From assembly GCA_950106755.1 (NCBI GenBank), contig OX467084.1, forward strand, positions 36,025,213 through 36,089,212: a stretch of DNA of 64,000 nt, read 5' to 3'. The stretch is from Climacium dendroides. Its lineage: Eukaryota > Streptophyta > Bryopsida > Hypnales > Climaciaceae. The position numbers and the translations under genes are program-made. This document shows positions 23,062 to 36,100 of the stretch, one piece after another (positions within the stretch are counted from its first letter, which is position 1; every line of letters begins with the position of its first letter). A model generated the notes under the pieces. It was not told the origin of the DNA. It worked only from the letters and a program-made list of their open reading frames with translations, and did not search any database.

Positions 23062-26000
23062 TCATTTACCAAAAGATCTATCCCGCTCCCATAGCATAAG
23101 ATGTGTGGCAACATTTGATATCTTCTTTGCAACTTCATTCCTTGGTGAAATCAATGTCAAGAGCCTCATGAAAGAAAGAAAAAGAATTAAAAAACATATC
23201 AAGACATCCAAGCTTGTAGAAATCACCGTAATAGTCTTGTATCGCCATTGTTGCTCAGGCACAATGGCAATACTTGCTGCACTAAATGCGCATACTACAA
23301 ATATAATAGATCCAAATAAAAGGAGAACTACAACTTTCACACATCTTCGAGCTATGCGAACTTCTTGTGCAAGACCTTCATGTGGTATTGGCCAAGATGG
23401 AAGCATGGCAAATACAATGGCTGCAATTGCAAGGTAGAAGGATAAACTATCACAAAAGAGAAATACTTAGACTGAAGTGTATTGCACTTGGCTATATCCG
23501 TCTAGCCATGTTTGATTTCCATCATCCAATAATCCAAGGGGTGGTTGCAAAGGCCCCACAAACGATGTTATTGCCACCAATGCTACAGTTACTGAGATTG
23601 CACTTGTTGCAGTAATAAGATTGTTTTTATTTTCTTGGGCTTCTTTTACTATTTTTTGTAGCCACCAACTTTGCACCTTCTCGGGACATGATGAATGTAA
23701 AGTCGGTGTAATTCCATCTTTGTTCCTTTGCTCCATATCCAACCCTGATTGCATTAGGATGTCAATGCATGTAATGATATCATGATCACTTGGCTTCCTT
23801 GATGTAGGGGGCTTTGAAGTGAAATGGGACACTGTGACATATTCATTAAGATTAGCATGGATTTGTAACCGTCCATGTGCATGCATGGTTGCATAATGTA
23901 GAGCTGTATTCTCGTCTTTGTCTTTTACCAATATATCCATCTTTCTAGAATCCACCAAAGTCTTCACAACTAAAGGGTGAAACTGAGATGCTGCAAGATG
24001 TAATGCTGGAATTATATTGTGTCCTTCACAAACACTTTCTTTTCCGTTCTTGAGACCAGGATCATATGTGCGTGAATCCTAACACAAGTTTTAAACATGA
24101 TCACAACATTATTGTCATGTACATGGTTATTATCTATTTTTTATACATTTATTTATATACAAAGGTTCATCCTACATTCTAGAAACAACATGAGTACAAA
24201 CACATGGTATCATTAACAAAAATAAGGTGACAATATTTACATGATTGTTTATACAATAAAATATGACAATTATTTGTTTATGTATTATATTAAGAATAGT
24301 CATAATAAAAAATGTTGTTTAGGGAAGATATGTGTTGTAGTAGGAGATGGCTTAGGATTATGACCCGTTTCCTTGTCTTCTATCAAATGAAATGTAACAT
24401 AGTGTGTTGGAAAATTCCATAGAAAACTTAGGATTCACTCCGTGGCTTTAAACTTATATTAGTTGGACAGATGTAAAGTCGCACATATGATACGTCTACA
24501 TGAATGTTTTAATTGTTGCTCCATTTTTAGGTTGTAGATTTTAAATTGTTGAAACCTATAATTCTATGTATTAGCAACATAGGGCTTGAAATAAAAATAC
24601 CCAATATCATTTAAACTCTATATATAATCTCATAAAATTCCACACATTAGAATATTGGATTTTAATGACTAAACAAAGAGTAATAATTATAATAATATAT
24701 TCACTCTTTGCAAGCATGTCATTTTTTGAGTTTTATCAAGGAGAAGCCTCCCTTAGGATTATTTGCATTACAGCCATTTGCATGGACACTTAGGGATTCA
24801 AACTTGATGTCATATCTACATGTCATTCATTGTTCAGCTTAGATGCAATATATTTTTCACTACATGACAAGTCATCTCAAAACTACTTGAAAAATTATGA
24901 TTCATATTACTATTGTTCATTGTATTAAATGAGTTTTCTTATTATAAAAAATCATTATTATTTATATAGTTTTATTCAATATAAATAAAGAATCAAAATT
25001 ATCTTACAAAAATCATTTTGTAAATTTCAATTGGAATTTTTGTACTTATAAAATAATGAATTAAAAAGAGTACTACGCACCTTCAAGAACACTTGCAAGA
25101 TTTGTTGATGTCCCATGTATGCTGCCAATTGAAATGGAGTCTAGTTTGAAATGAATTGATCAGAAACCTCGTCAATAAATTTGATTTTCCGCCTACAGAT
25201 GGCATTGACATCAAGTCCTCGTCCCTCTGGAATTTTCAAGAGAGCCTCCACTACCTCAACATGATTATGAATCACTGCTAAGTAGAGTGGTGTCATAGCG
25301 TGAACTTGAACATCGTTGAAGTTTGTTTGAAATATTCCCCCCACAAAAGTTTCCATATGTTGCACTAACATTAGTTTGGTCTTGACTTGTCAAGAAAGTG
25401 ACTACATCCACTAACCCTTGAGCAGCTGCCCAATGCAATGGAGTCTTTCAAGCGTGTTTAAGTCAAGGTTAGGAAAGTGAGCAACCAATCTTTCAAATAG
25501 GGGTTTGAAATGAGGAACCAAATTATAGGAAGACTCGTAGCAACAAACATGCAATGGAGATTTGCCAAGACTATCTCGAACATTGAGAAGAGGCTCGAGA
25601 AAAGCTGAATCTCCATTGTCACAAACAAGCTCCACAAATTCAAGAGCCCTTTCCTGGGAAGGGAACATGTTCATTGCAGCTTCATGGAGGCAATAAACAA
25701 AGTCTATGTCATTCTTGAGCAACCACTCTCTTATAGATAATTGTTCGGTTCCTTGATCACTTGAGGTAGGAACTTATTTCTCAAGGAGGGGAGATGCCTT
25801 CTCAAGTAGATTCCTTTTCTCATCTTCAGATGTAGGGGATCGACCAAATGGACTGAAGCTTCCACTGAATTCAGTTCGATGAATAAAACTCTTTTCAAAA
25901 AAAGAGATAATCTCTTTGTTTGCAATCAAAGCAACCATGTCAGTAGCTGAAAGTCCAAAATCATCCTTTTTTAGAATAAAATCATGTTCGAGCAATTTTG

Positions 26001-26475
26001 AGTCGTTGCCACCAAATAATGCTTTCAATTTCTCCAAAAGTGCATGAACCAAAGTCTGAGAGCCTTTTAAAATAGCCACATGCAATGTTGACCTGGAATA
26101 AAATTTATCAAATGTCTGTAGAAATAGTTGGGCAGGAAATTGATTGACCATTTCCAACAATCTGTCACAATTGATAGATGATAACGAATGAAATGTGCGA
26201 GGTGATATGATAGTTGATAAACAAGCTTTAAATTCTTGCTCAACCTCAAGTGGTAATTCCGGTGGTAACATAGCCGGCTGTCTATCTCCCTTCCTCAATT
26301 CTTGAGGATTCATTTGTACCACGGAAATCTGTTGAAGCATTTGTGTGATACACTCTAGCAAATTGCTTAGTGAACCTTGATTTATCATAAAGCCTTGAGG
26401 TTCCCTTCCCATAGAGCTCTCTGGCATGTCACTTTCCAACATGGGAGCACAATTTGACATGATCTCAAACGCCAT
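23062..26475 (-). pseudogene. Broken ankyrin-repeat / PGG-domain membrane protein gene
   Basis: The frame opens with an ATG at 26475 (MAFEIMSNCAPML). Ankyrin-type segments follow (STLHVAILKGSQTLVHALL, KSPLHVCCYES, KTPLHWAAAQGLVDVV, MTPLYLAVIHNHVEVVEALL, TPFQLAAYMGHQQILQVFL). A GTGCGT donor after 25081 joins an acceptor before 24078, then NTALHYATMHAHG-type repeats, then a PGG-like domain (ITATSAISVTVALVAITSF, FVGPLQPPLG) and membrane segments to a stop at 23062. In-frame stops lie at 25774 (TAA), 25141 (TAG) and 23467 (TAA). Two frame changes are needed, near 25440 and 25375. Intact relatives are plant membrane proteins with cytosolic ankyrin repeats, some in defence signalling. This copy cannot make a full protein unless spliced unusually. 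Confidence 0.8.
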
Positions 26476-27281
26476 GCAAAACTTGGAACTTGCCTTCCAA
26501 CTGAGAGAAATAAATAAAATATATAGACTTGGAACTCAATCTCAAGATCTTTGTCAATCGCAAAATTTTGTCTTGATTAATTCAATGCTCTGCACCATGT
26601 AATTAGAATGCAATATATACCATTCCTTTTTTGATCATTGAAGGACATTTCATCATAAATGAATAGAATTCAAACTCCTAATGAGTAGAACGCACACTTA
26701 GCAAGGTTGTTTTACTTCACGATGTGTTCAACTCAACATTTTTCTCTTGGATCACAAGGGATTTGTAAAACCTTCTTGACTCTTAGTAAAGAAAGTGAGG
26801 TTATAGGGGATTTGCATGCATATATTCCCAGAATTCCCTAAAATAAATGAAGAGGGTAAGTATATAATGCCTAGAGAATGGTTCATGTAACCCACATTCA
26901 ATGAGGGTGGCTTAGCAATGATCAAAATGATCACTTGATTAGGGTAGCTAGGAGTGTAGAAAATTTGTTCTTTGTTGCTAAATCATTTTTGCAACTACAC
27001 TAACTTATCTTCTATTCTTCTTAGCAACAATGCAAGATTCTTTCACCTATAAAATTAGTGTCTCTATGAGAATCATTTTATAGTGATTTGTATATAATAG
27101 TAGTTTCATTCATCACTAATTTACATTATTCTACAAATAATGTGACTATGGAACACTATTGTCACATGCCCTAGTAGAAAAAATGAGTGTAGTTATATAT
27201 ACTTCTTCTAATTTTTATGAAATAATTGGGTTCTGCTAGAGTCATAGTAAAGAAAATTGAGAACAACCAACTTCATATTCA
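26476..27281. other. 5' flank of the ankyrin pseudogene
   Basis: AT-rich DNA without a supported gene. It would contain the former promoter of the minus-strand ankyrin gene. No conserved element was identified. Confidence 0.35.
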
Positions 27282-27285
27282 TTGA

Positions 27286-27929
27286 CCCCTAAAGGACAAC
27301 GGTGTTATAAGGTCCAAAATTGCTTCAAAATACTTTTATCCAAAGCAAAACTAAAATCTTTATCTATATTTATTCATGAACAAATCCATCCATAGAGTCC
27401 TTTAATTAACTTGTTAGAGTTCACCCTCCTAAGATTTTAGGCCAAGAACTTTACTAATTGCAAGATCATGATGCTTGACTTTCAAAAAGAATTGATTTCT
27501 AGCTCTTCCAAAATGGATAAGTTTTAGCTTTCAAACTTTTTCTCCAAAAAATGATTGTGTCCTACAACTTGCTTCTTTCCATATTATCTTGAAGAAATAA
27601 ATTGGAAATTAAATTTTTTTTAAACATTCATATTCATATTTGAAAAGAATAGTAAGTAAAAAGAGATAAAATATGATTAAAAATACAAAATTGTTAAGAA
27701 TTTAGTCATAAAATTGAAACTTTTTCAATCTCCAAAGTTGAAATGCTGTAATAAACAATCTACATCCTATGTATTCATTTTTTTTTCTTAAAAAATAAAA
27801 AATTGAACTTAAAAACAAGACTCTAAAGTTTATTTTGGTGTAGAGATTCCATAATTGCCAACAAACTAAGACTCCTCATAACATTCATCTCATTATTTAC
27901 TCAAAAAATGTACTTTAGAGCTTTCAGGG
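27286..27929. mobile_element. Degenerate TTAA-flanked TIR element, copy I (644 bp)
   Basis: TTGA (27282-27285, one change from TTAA) precedes CCCCTAAAGGACAACGG. The other end, GAGCTTTCAGGG, precedes TTAA (27930-27933). The terminal repeats are weak, so the boundaries are tentative. Confidence 0.4.
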
Positions 27930-28670
27930 TTAAAATGGTACAATTTCAATTATCTAGCTGAATCTAAGATCTATGCCATTAGAGCTCTCGGATATATACC
28001 TAACTTAGTTTTCAAAGCTCTCAACACTATTGGATGATCCAATTCTTGAAGATTTTGGGCTAACCTACAATGTCACCTAGAATGTTAGTTGAACATTGAG
28101 GGACCACTATTTAGTACAAATCTGCTAATCATATTTTCATAAACATGATTTAATGCAAGTGCGGCTACTACTAATCTAGTTCATAATTCAATTGCAAAGC
28201 AACACGTAAACCCCTCCCAAGAAACCTCTCATTCATTTTGCAAGAGAATTATTTCCCGCAATCTCTTCCTAGTGTACGAAATCCACATTACAGGTGATTC
28301 TAGATTTTTTTCATTCATCAATCACATATTTCATCCATTTCTAGACAGGCATTTACTTCAAGCAATCTCCTCGTTGTCAGGAATTTTGAAAATAAACAAG
28401 CATTCCTCATCGAGCTTCACGCTCCTTGTCAACTTTTTTTTTTCTTTCAAAATTCCCTCCACCTCCGTCGGTGATTGCCTTCTACATAGTAGACACATGG
28501 GTAGACAAGTGATACTCTTCCTTTGCTTGTAACAAGCACCTCTCACAAGATAGTCCAAAAGGACTGCAGTGTTTCTTATTTCACATCAATGCATTGTCAA
28601 TACAATTATGATTGCAGATGTTTTGGAAAAGGATTCACAACAGTGCTGACCTCACCAACCAAGCAAATTA

Positions 28671-28916
28671 GAGCATCCCCACCAGCTCTTCCGTTTCTCT
28701 ATCTGTGTATTGAGCTTGGGACATCAAATTGCGAGTTCTCCATATGAGCCTCTGGATACAAAACCAGAGAAGAGTTTTACAGAAATCTGTATATTTTAGA
28801 GGTACATGTTTTGGATAAAGGTTGGTGCGGTGAAATTTCTGTATCTCTGTCTACACGTGAGGTCCTCTCCCTAAAGCTTTAAGGATACGGAACTCACTGG
28901 TGAGGTGGGGATGCTC
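28671..28916. mobile_element. PIF/Harbinger-like MITE (246 bp) with TTA target duplication
   Basis: The left end GAGCATCCCCACCAG and right end CTGGTGAGGTGGGGATGCTC are inverted repeats with a 5-base insertion in the right arm. Direct repeats TTA flank it at 28668-28670 and 28917-28919. A 3-bp TTA/TAA duplication is typical of PIF/Harbinger. Non-coding. Confidence 0.75.
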
Positions 28917-28920
28917 TTAA

Positions 28921-29000
28921 CCCCTAAAGTCTCATGACCCAGTTTTCATCAAAAACCACTCCAAAACTGCCATTTCGATTGCAAAGTGTGAGCGAATGAA
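28921..29000 (+). mobile_element. Truncated TTAA element end related to copy D
   Basis: TTAA (28917-28920) is followed by CCCCTAAAGTCTCATGACCC and further blocks matching the start of the element at 13455. No opposite end was found. Its TTAA overlaps the TTA duplication of the neighbouring MITE. Confidence 0.5.
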
Positions 29001-30350
29001 TGAAGGTTTGCACAAATACCTCGGAAGTCAAGTCCAGCGCAGTCGATCGATCGTTCACAGCAACTGGCCTTGGCCGAAACTCTCCTTGCGAATTGAATCC
29101 ACTTCCTCAGCAACAAATGAAAGGCGCTCAGACCTCCGCAGGACAGCAACTGAACGGCAGCAGGGAACGCAAATGAGCACCCGGGTGCTGTGAAATGAAG
29201 AGCTAGCTTCCAAATGAGAAGAGCATCCTCACCACCGCTTGAAAACACCCATTTTTATTGGCAAATTGGGGAGGAAAAGTGGGGCAATTGCAAACATTTG
29301 CTTCGTCCAGCCTGCTAGACTCTCATTTTCAAGTAATTTTGGTTCCGATTGGGCGGACATTTGTGTCGAATACGACTTTTATGCGTAGAAATAGTGGAGA
29401 ATGATGGAGACTTTTACGTGTAGAAAATAGTGGAGACGTTGTTTACTTTTGCGATCCAAAAGACTTGGGGAAGCACTTCTCTTCACATCAGGCTTCACTG
29501 TTTCCGTGGGTTTTTTTAATACAAGGGTTCTCCATTTGTTTTCAAATTTTTTTTCATAAAAGAAGACTTGGGGAAGGCAGCTTTATTGGATCATTGAAAG
29601 TTTGATATTGCAAGTTGCAACAGAGGTGCAACTGGCGTGGAACATCCAACCTTATAAACTAAGTTACTGTACAGTACAAGCATTCCATATGGATGCTGCT
29701 GACCTGAATGACAACTTATTGATTCATCAAAAATTGTTCCAAAAACATGTAGGTAGCAATTTGGTGATTTCATTTATTGAGAAATTAAAGAACAACTAAC
29801 CCACGGCCATTTTTGGATCAATGAATGACTGAGAATCCTTCTTTGTAAAATAGAAGCACTTCTCTTCACATCAGGCTTCACTGTTTCATGTAGAAAGACA
29901 CGATGTCCCCCAATCCAAAAAACATTATGTCATTTTTGAGCAAACTTTTCTTTCAAAAGATCTTATCACATACTAACCATTGAACCTTTTCTCTCATTTA
30001 GTAACCTCCACTTCCCTTTGTGTTTGCCATTACAAATGTCTTGATATCTTAGTAGATGTATGTTGGTTCTTCTAAAAGTAGAAAGGAATGCAAGTGGAGG
30101 TAGCTGGCAAAAGATAGGCATTTTCTAGTATATTTATATTGACAAGAGAGTGTATTGAAGCTTAATTGAAGTAATAATTGAGGTAGTCTATAGAGATTTC
30201 ATTAAAGAATTGTCTTTAGATGACAAGCGATTCTAGGATATGCTTGTAATTTTTCCTATCACACAATTTAATCAATTGTGTTTTTTTGTAGTAATTTATG
30301 CAATTTAATTTCCAAATAATTCCTTCTCACAAATGGAAAAGTAGAGTTGT
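29001..30350. other. Intergenic DNA, no recognised gene
   Basis: At 29219 the motif AGAGCATCCTCACCACC resembles a PIF/Harbinger-like end without a visible partner. CACTTCTCTTCACATCAGGC occurs twice (29476 and 29862), pointing to a short duplication. The small reading frames show no domain. Confidence 0.4.
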
Positions 30351-30351
30351 T

Positions 30352-31562
30352 TGGCACCATTTGGTCAACCCTAAAGTGCCAAGATAAAAATGAAGCCCAC
30401 TTTGCAATAATTTTGAAAATCTAGTATATCAATAATAAAATGTAGGGTATGATTTCTTCTTTCTATTGGTAAATTTAATTACCTTCCTAAAAGCCTCTTC
30501 CTAAATGATTTATTTGAACTCCTTTGAACCATTTGAGCACTTTACTATGGCAACCTTGTTTGGACCTCAGAAACAACATAGTTGAAGCAATGAAGTATTT
30601 GATGAGATGATGGGAACTTGTCTTGTGAGCTTGTAACCAAGTTACTATAATTCTAAGGATCCTAAACTATAGAATGCAAGAAAAGATGTTGATTCATGTG
30701 CACCACTTGTTTTTGCAATCAAGACCCTCACTTAGAAATCGAAATAGGATTTTCGCATGGATTTCTTACCATGGTAGAAAACATTGCCTCTACATTAGAT
30801 GTTTTTTCAACTGCATTGGAGGGCCATTTTTAGACTTGTTCTCCATATTGGTAACCAACCATTTGGGCCAAAATAAAATATCATTAAATTATTAAAATAA
30901 AAAAAATAAAAAAATATTTATTTTTTCAAAAATACTAAAAGATTAATTTTTTATTATTATGTAAAGCTGCAATCACTTGGTCACGACAACCTGCTATTAT
31001 AATCAAGTTCCCACAGTCTGGGAACTTATAGAAATTTGCAATCCTATAGACCATATAAATTTCATCTAATGCAATTCAGAATTCTCAAACTAGTCGGAAA
31101 GTACATTCTTGCCAAATAGGTGCTCAATCAATTTAACCCTTTATGTACTAAGAATTCATGATTTTAAATTGTGAACTTTCATTGATCATATCATAAAAAG
31201 TATAATTTGAATGAATTTTTTTTTATTATATCATTAACTTGAGTGAAGAACATTGCATGCATTGGTTTTAAAATAATAATTATTAAAACAAATAAATATC
31301 CCATATAAACTCTTCAAAATTGATCAAAAAATGTAAGGCCCAATTTAGGCTTCTTAGTACATAAAGGATTTAGAGTACTCAATACTTTAACGGTCCTTGT
31401 GTGCTCATTTGTATGACCATTATAAATTAAATTAAATGTGGATCCTATCCAAAATGGTTTGTCTTATTTTAAGTTAACCTAACTATCCAATTTTGGATAT
31501 GTCAACTAATTGTGTTTATACCAATGCTTTGAAGTGCTACCCATGCATATACCAACCAATAG
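30352..31562 (+). pseudogene. Decayed segmental duplicate of the methyltransferase last intron, last exon and 3' flank
   Basis: From TTTGGCACC at 30352 the sequence follows 17469-18130 through the end of intron 6 (ATGTAGGGTATGAT), exon 7 (GATGGGAACTTGTCTTG, CTATAGAATGCA) and 3' flank (GTCAACTAATTGTG). It is therefore DNA-based, not a retrocopy. The exon is disrupted by substitutions, stops and two insertions: about 280 bp near 30798-31080, bounded by CATTAGATG and its complement, and the TTAA element at 31137-31368. It is non-functional, but it preserves a filled insertion site beside the empty parental one. Confidence 0.85.
31137..31368. mobile_element. TTAA-flanked TIR element, copy E (232 bp), with empty-site evidence
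   Basis: TTAA (31133-31136) precedes CCCTTTATGTACTAAGAA. The other end, TTCTTAGTACATAAAGGA, precedes TTTA (31369-31372), then GAGTAC. The parental gene at about 17949-17962 reads CAATCAATTAAGAGTAC, an uninterrupted TTAA. The insertion therefore duplicated TTAA, and one copy has since changed to TTTA. Ends are near-perfect 18-bp inverted repeats. Non-coding. Confidence 0.85.
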
Positions 31563-32084
31563 TTAAAACTTTCTTAATAGAGAACTTTAATCTTCCATTA
31601 GTTACCTTGCAAGTATAGGTGCATAGTAGGTTAGTTAACATCTAACTAATGAATAAGCCTTAAAACCTAAAGTCCCACTCTTCCCTCCAAAGACAAAAGT
31701 TCAAAAAAAACTATTGAGATTGTAAAAGGCTATCCAAAGTCATAGTTTTTTTGAACTTTTTATACAAGTAGAAAAATACATTAGCTTTTTAGGAATATAA
31801 TTTTTAATTCAATCACTGCTTGGAAACAAAAGTTATGGCACAATAAAAGCCACTTTTTTAGTTAAGCGGGCAAAATCCCCCACCATAAAGTAAGTTTAAT
31901 AAAAAAGTTAATTTGATTTTCATAGACTTTAAATTTATCTACATGTGAAGAATTTGAAATCATTATGTAAAAGTTATAGATGATCATGTTTTTTAGGTGG
32001 TTAGAGCATCTTCTTAAAAAAATAACTTTGTAGGATTCATTTTTTAACTCAATTTTCACAATTTTTCAAAAGAAAGGTTTCAAA

Positions 32085-32360
32085 AGGTTAAGATCTCTTG
32101 CTAGAAAGTTCTCACTATTGAGATTAGTGTGATTCAATTCATCTTAAAGCTATCAATAATTCAATTTTTCCATCAATCTTGAACCTACTTCTACTTAACA
32201 ATTCTTTAATGAGTGAAAATTAAATAGTTTTCTTTCGAATTTTATTTCCTAAACTCTCAATTCAATTCTTCAACATAAAAAAAATTAGAAACTCAAAATT
32301 AGTAGTGCAAAATTTCTAAATTAAGATGATTCAAAGTCAAAAAATCTAGTCAATTAAGGT
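32085..32360 (-). repeat. Second inverted fragment of the copy D family
   Basis: Shares AAGATCTCTTGCTAGAAA, CAATCTTGAACCTACTTCTA and AACAATTCTTTAATGA with 9150-9480, and the complement of 13760-13960. Confidence 0.55.
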
Positions 32361-33148
32361 ACACATTTATACACTAGTTTAGTGGAAGATCCTGTGATTA
32401 GATATGCAATGAAACAAATTTTTAAGTTTTTCCACGGTCAAAGATAACCATCGATCAGGAGTGTACCCTCTCTTCCCCTCCACCTGCAGATTGCTTCTAC
32501 TGTACTGTAACAGGAGGCCGGCTGTACGAGACACTCTTCAAGTGCGCCTGTACGTCAAAGACAACACGAAGAGAGCTCATGAAACCTACGAATATTCGAG
32601 AGCTGCCACCAAACTAAAAGAATCTTGAACTACCTCCACACCCGCGCTCGGAAAAGGAATCCAACTTCTCATTTGTGTGCAACCGCATCTGTCTGAGGAG
32701 GAGAGGCACCCAAAGCAACCCAAAGCAATTGCCGCTCAACAAGCACAAACCATGCTCTCCACAATGAATTTCAAACTTTGGAGTCCTTTATTTTGGTAAC
32801 CATCTACAGTAAGGGAGGGGTGAGTTCTCACAGCTGACTGCTAAAGAATGTTAGGGGAGGAATAGCTACTGCACTATTATTCTCCCCTGGGAAAATAAAT
32901 ATACCTAGTAACGGTAACGAAGTAGAGACCCCTGCGCTGATTGAAAGTTGAGGTCAGAGAGCACTAACTTCGAGATTGTAAAATGTGATAAGTCCATTTC
33001 TTCTTACGTGCAAATCAAGTGACCAAACGGAAAATCGTGAAGGTGCTAGCAAAGAATCAATTTGTACACCAATAGAACCATATCAGTGAATAATAGAAAC
33101 ACGAATCAACCAATAATCGTCATTACACTAGAAGCAAAAGCATTGGCG
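32361..33148. other. 3' flank of the pectin acetylesterase gene
   Basis: Mixed-composition DNA with no supported coding sequence. It presumably holds the 3' untranslated region of the minus-strand gene. An AATAAA signal on that strand lies near 32790. Confidence 0.4.
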
Positions 33149-36100
33149 TCACCCGCGCTTACTCCAATTTCGGAAGCTGGGCCTCCCAACACTCAGGACC
33201 CCACTGGTTTTAGGAGGACAAGTTGGGTTGCAAGGATAGGCACAGTCGATGACTGACTTCGACTTTGCATCACGCTCGAAGTACCAATCTCCCAAAGCTT
33301 GCGATGCCGTCTGTAAGGAAAAGGATAATAAAACCGTTAGAGACCTGATCCTACCTACTATACTGACCCATGTTACCAACACCAACGCATCCATTGAGGC
33401 ACTTGGGTGGACCTATTAGAAAGTGATGTAAGCAAGACTTGGCTAATCGTCCATGGTCACTGATCTTGGAATAGAAAGAGTTGTCTTTTGTCACTTATAG
33501 TGGTCTCCCAAACCCACTTCGATATTGCGTAAGAAATGCATTAATAGTGATAATATTTTGATCTCAACAGATGTAGCTCTTGTACCCAAAGTGAATTCTA
33601 CACAGCGCTATATATCTCCCAAAACTCACATTCCTACATATTGGATAAAATGTTGAAAGTGACCACTTGGTTCCTCTACCTTGGTCCAAACGAGATTCAG
33701 TCGGACCTCGATAAGACTAAACAAGGGAAAATGACATTCATTAGCACAGGAAAGATCACACATCAAATGATAATTGTGGACCTGACATGATGGATTCGAT
33801 GAGAAGTAGCAATACCTTTCCATTTACATGAGGGGCATGCTGGCCACTCCAAAACGAATCATATGCGGCCTGACAGTGATGAAAGCAACCATCGACGAAC
33901 ATTCCATGCTTCTTGCTGTTCTGGATAGGCTTCAAAGCGTCCAGCAACTCTTTCCTATAACCTGCCAAAAAAAGATCCAGAAATTACAAAGTATTCAAAA
34001 TCCTCTCTTGTCATCTCGATACGAGGACAAGAGATCATACCAGAGGCAGGTCAAAGACCTTTGAACTGTAAAGCATTCAACAAGCTTCACTGAAGACCAG
34101 TGCAGGCAACAACCTTGTATGATTTTAAGTTGTGCTTCAGTGCATCTGGTGGCATCATTTTTGCAGTGGTCCCATTCGCCTAGTGGATCTGGGGCAACGA
34201 TATTGTCCATCTGACCAACAAGTCGAGACACAAATAAGCACTGTCGCACGAGGTAGAAATCAGATGCAAACCATAGGCCTAATATAGCTCCAAAGCAAAT
34301 GACATTCACACGAACCATGAATCGAAATGTGCAGGTCGATCAAGAGAGTGGAATACAAAGGAAATCAAAGAAAAATGGAGACAAACTGAGAATTGTGAAG
34401 CAGGAAAGGATACCTGCCACCAATCGTAAGCTCCGTTGACGACGAAAAGTGGAGTCTTCATTTGCGATAATAAATATTGAGGAAAGAAACACTGTCACAG
34501 CATTAAGCAAGAATGTTTCCCATTAACAAGATTGGAATGGTAGACAAAATGATTGAAGGGTCTGCTGGATTAACCGGATCAAACAAAGGTGTTGCCATTG
34601 ATTCATAGAACCACAAGTTTTCGTCAAAGCAAAGAGAAATCACGAAATGCAATCGTTTTACTACCTCAGTAGGGTTCCGTGTCTCAGTACAGTATTTTGG
34701 CAGCGTGCCACTGGCATTCTGACAACCAACCACGATCATCTCACATTAATCAGGTATTGGGCATCACCAATAGATCATGTGTTGTCACCATACAACATGT
34801 TGTGTGCAACAATATCTGACACCTTTTGGGACGAGATAAAATCACCCGAGAACCGGAGCTCTAGAAATGGGAGTTACCTGCAAATCAACCACGTTCTTGA
34901 AGTATGTTTGTATTTTGTTCTCGCCCTTGTAGGTTTTCCTGATAGGTACACCAATGAGTCAGATAGACAAGTGTGGCAGAATTCACATATTCAACAACAA
35001 AATCAAGTCTCTTCTTGATAAAAACATCTGCATCCAACATGCCGAAAGTACGCTCAAGTCTCAGGCTGCAAGTGAAGAAGTAGAAATACGAAAAGCAAAT
35101 TGCATCATCTTCAGTCTCTTGGATATGCAGAGGGTAGGCAGGAATGTACATGTCAACAAAGAAACCTGCATCACTCATGCATTTGACAACATTGGCACTT
35201 GGCAAAGCTGCCTTGAATTTGTCACAGTGGAGAATGGAGGATAGCCCGCCCGCAGAGCAGCCACCAAGTAGAGCCTACCAAGGTGCCCTAGAGCAGGATT
35301 AGAAATGTCAAGCATTTACACACAATGACGCTCCCAGATGATGCCAATTCTGAACGATTAAGGGATGCGCACCCAGAATCGCCCCCCAAAATGTACAGAA
35401 AGCATTCATTTAAAGTGGCGATTCTGGGTGCACAGACCTAGAGAAAAGAAAGTTACCGCACGGATCATGTCCATTCAAACTATAAAGTGACGGATGACCC
35501 TTCATTGCATCTAAACAATAGAAGAAATACTTGTCAGCTGATCCTTGCTACAGAAAGCGAGTAGGTCAGGAATATACCTTATCAGCTTTCTTCATGCCTT
35601 TCTTATTAATGAGGTCATCGATCACAACATTCCAGATGCTTTCGCCTCTGTACCGAAGGGCCTTACCCTGAGAACGATACAAACGTTCGAGTTGGGATTT
35701 AGACAGACGTTCTTACTTCTACAAGAAAGGTACTAAATAGTAGAAGAAAAAACCCTCTTCCAAGAAACCCGAGCCAAGTTAACCCTAAAAGGTCCTGATA
35801 AGGAGGGGAATCTGGAGCTTTTTCAGGCTAAATAACTTATGGACTGAGAACAATCTAGCCATCAGATTTTCAATTTTGCTAGTTTTTCTTTTTTACCCAT
35901 CCCTAGCTGATTCAGAACATTGCACAGAAATCATTAAGCACCAAGTGACCAAATGACCAGACTAGTCACATCCCAGAAGTCTAGACAAGAGTTGCTTTCT
36001 TAATATACTTAGATGTACTTCATCCCTTTTAAGTAGCGGCCCCAGTGAAAACATTCATAATCCATCTCGGTGACGCCAGATCTCTTAAAACGTGACAATT

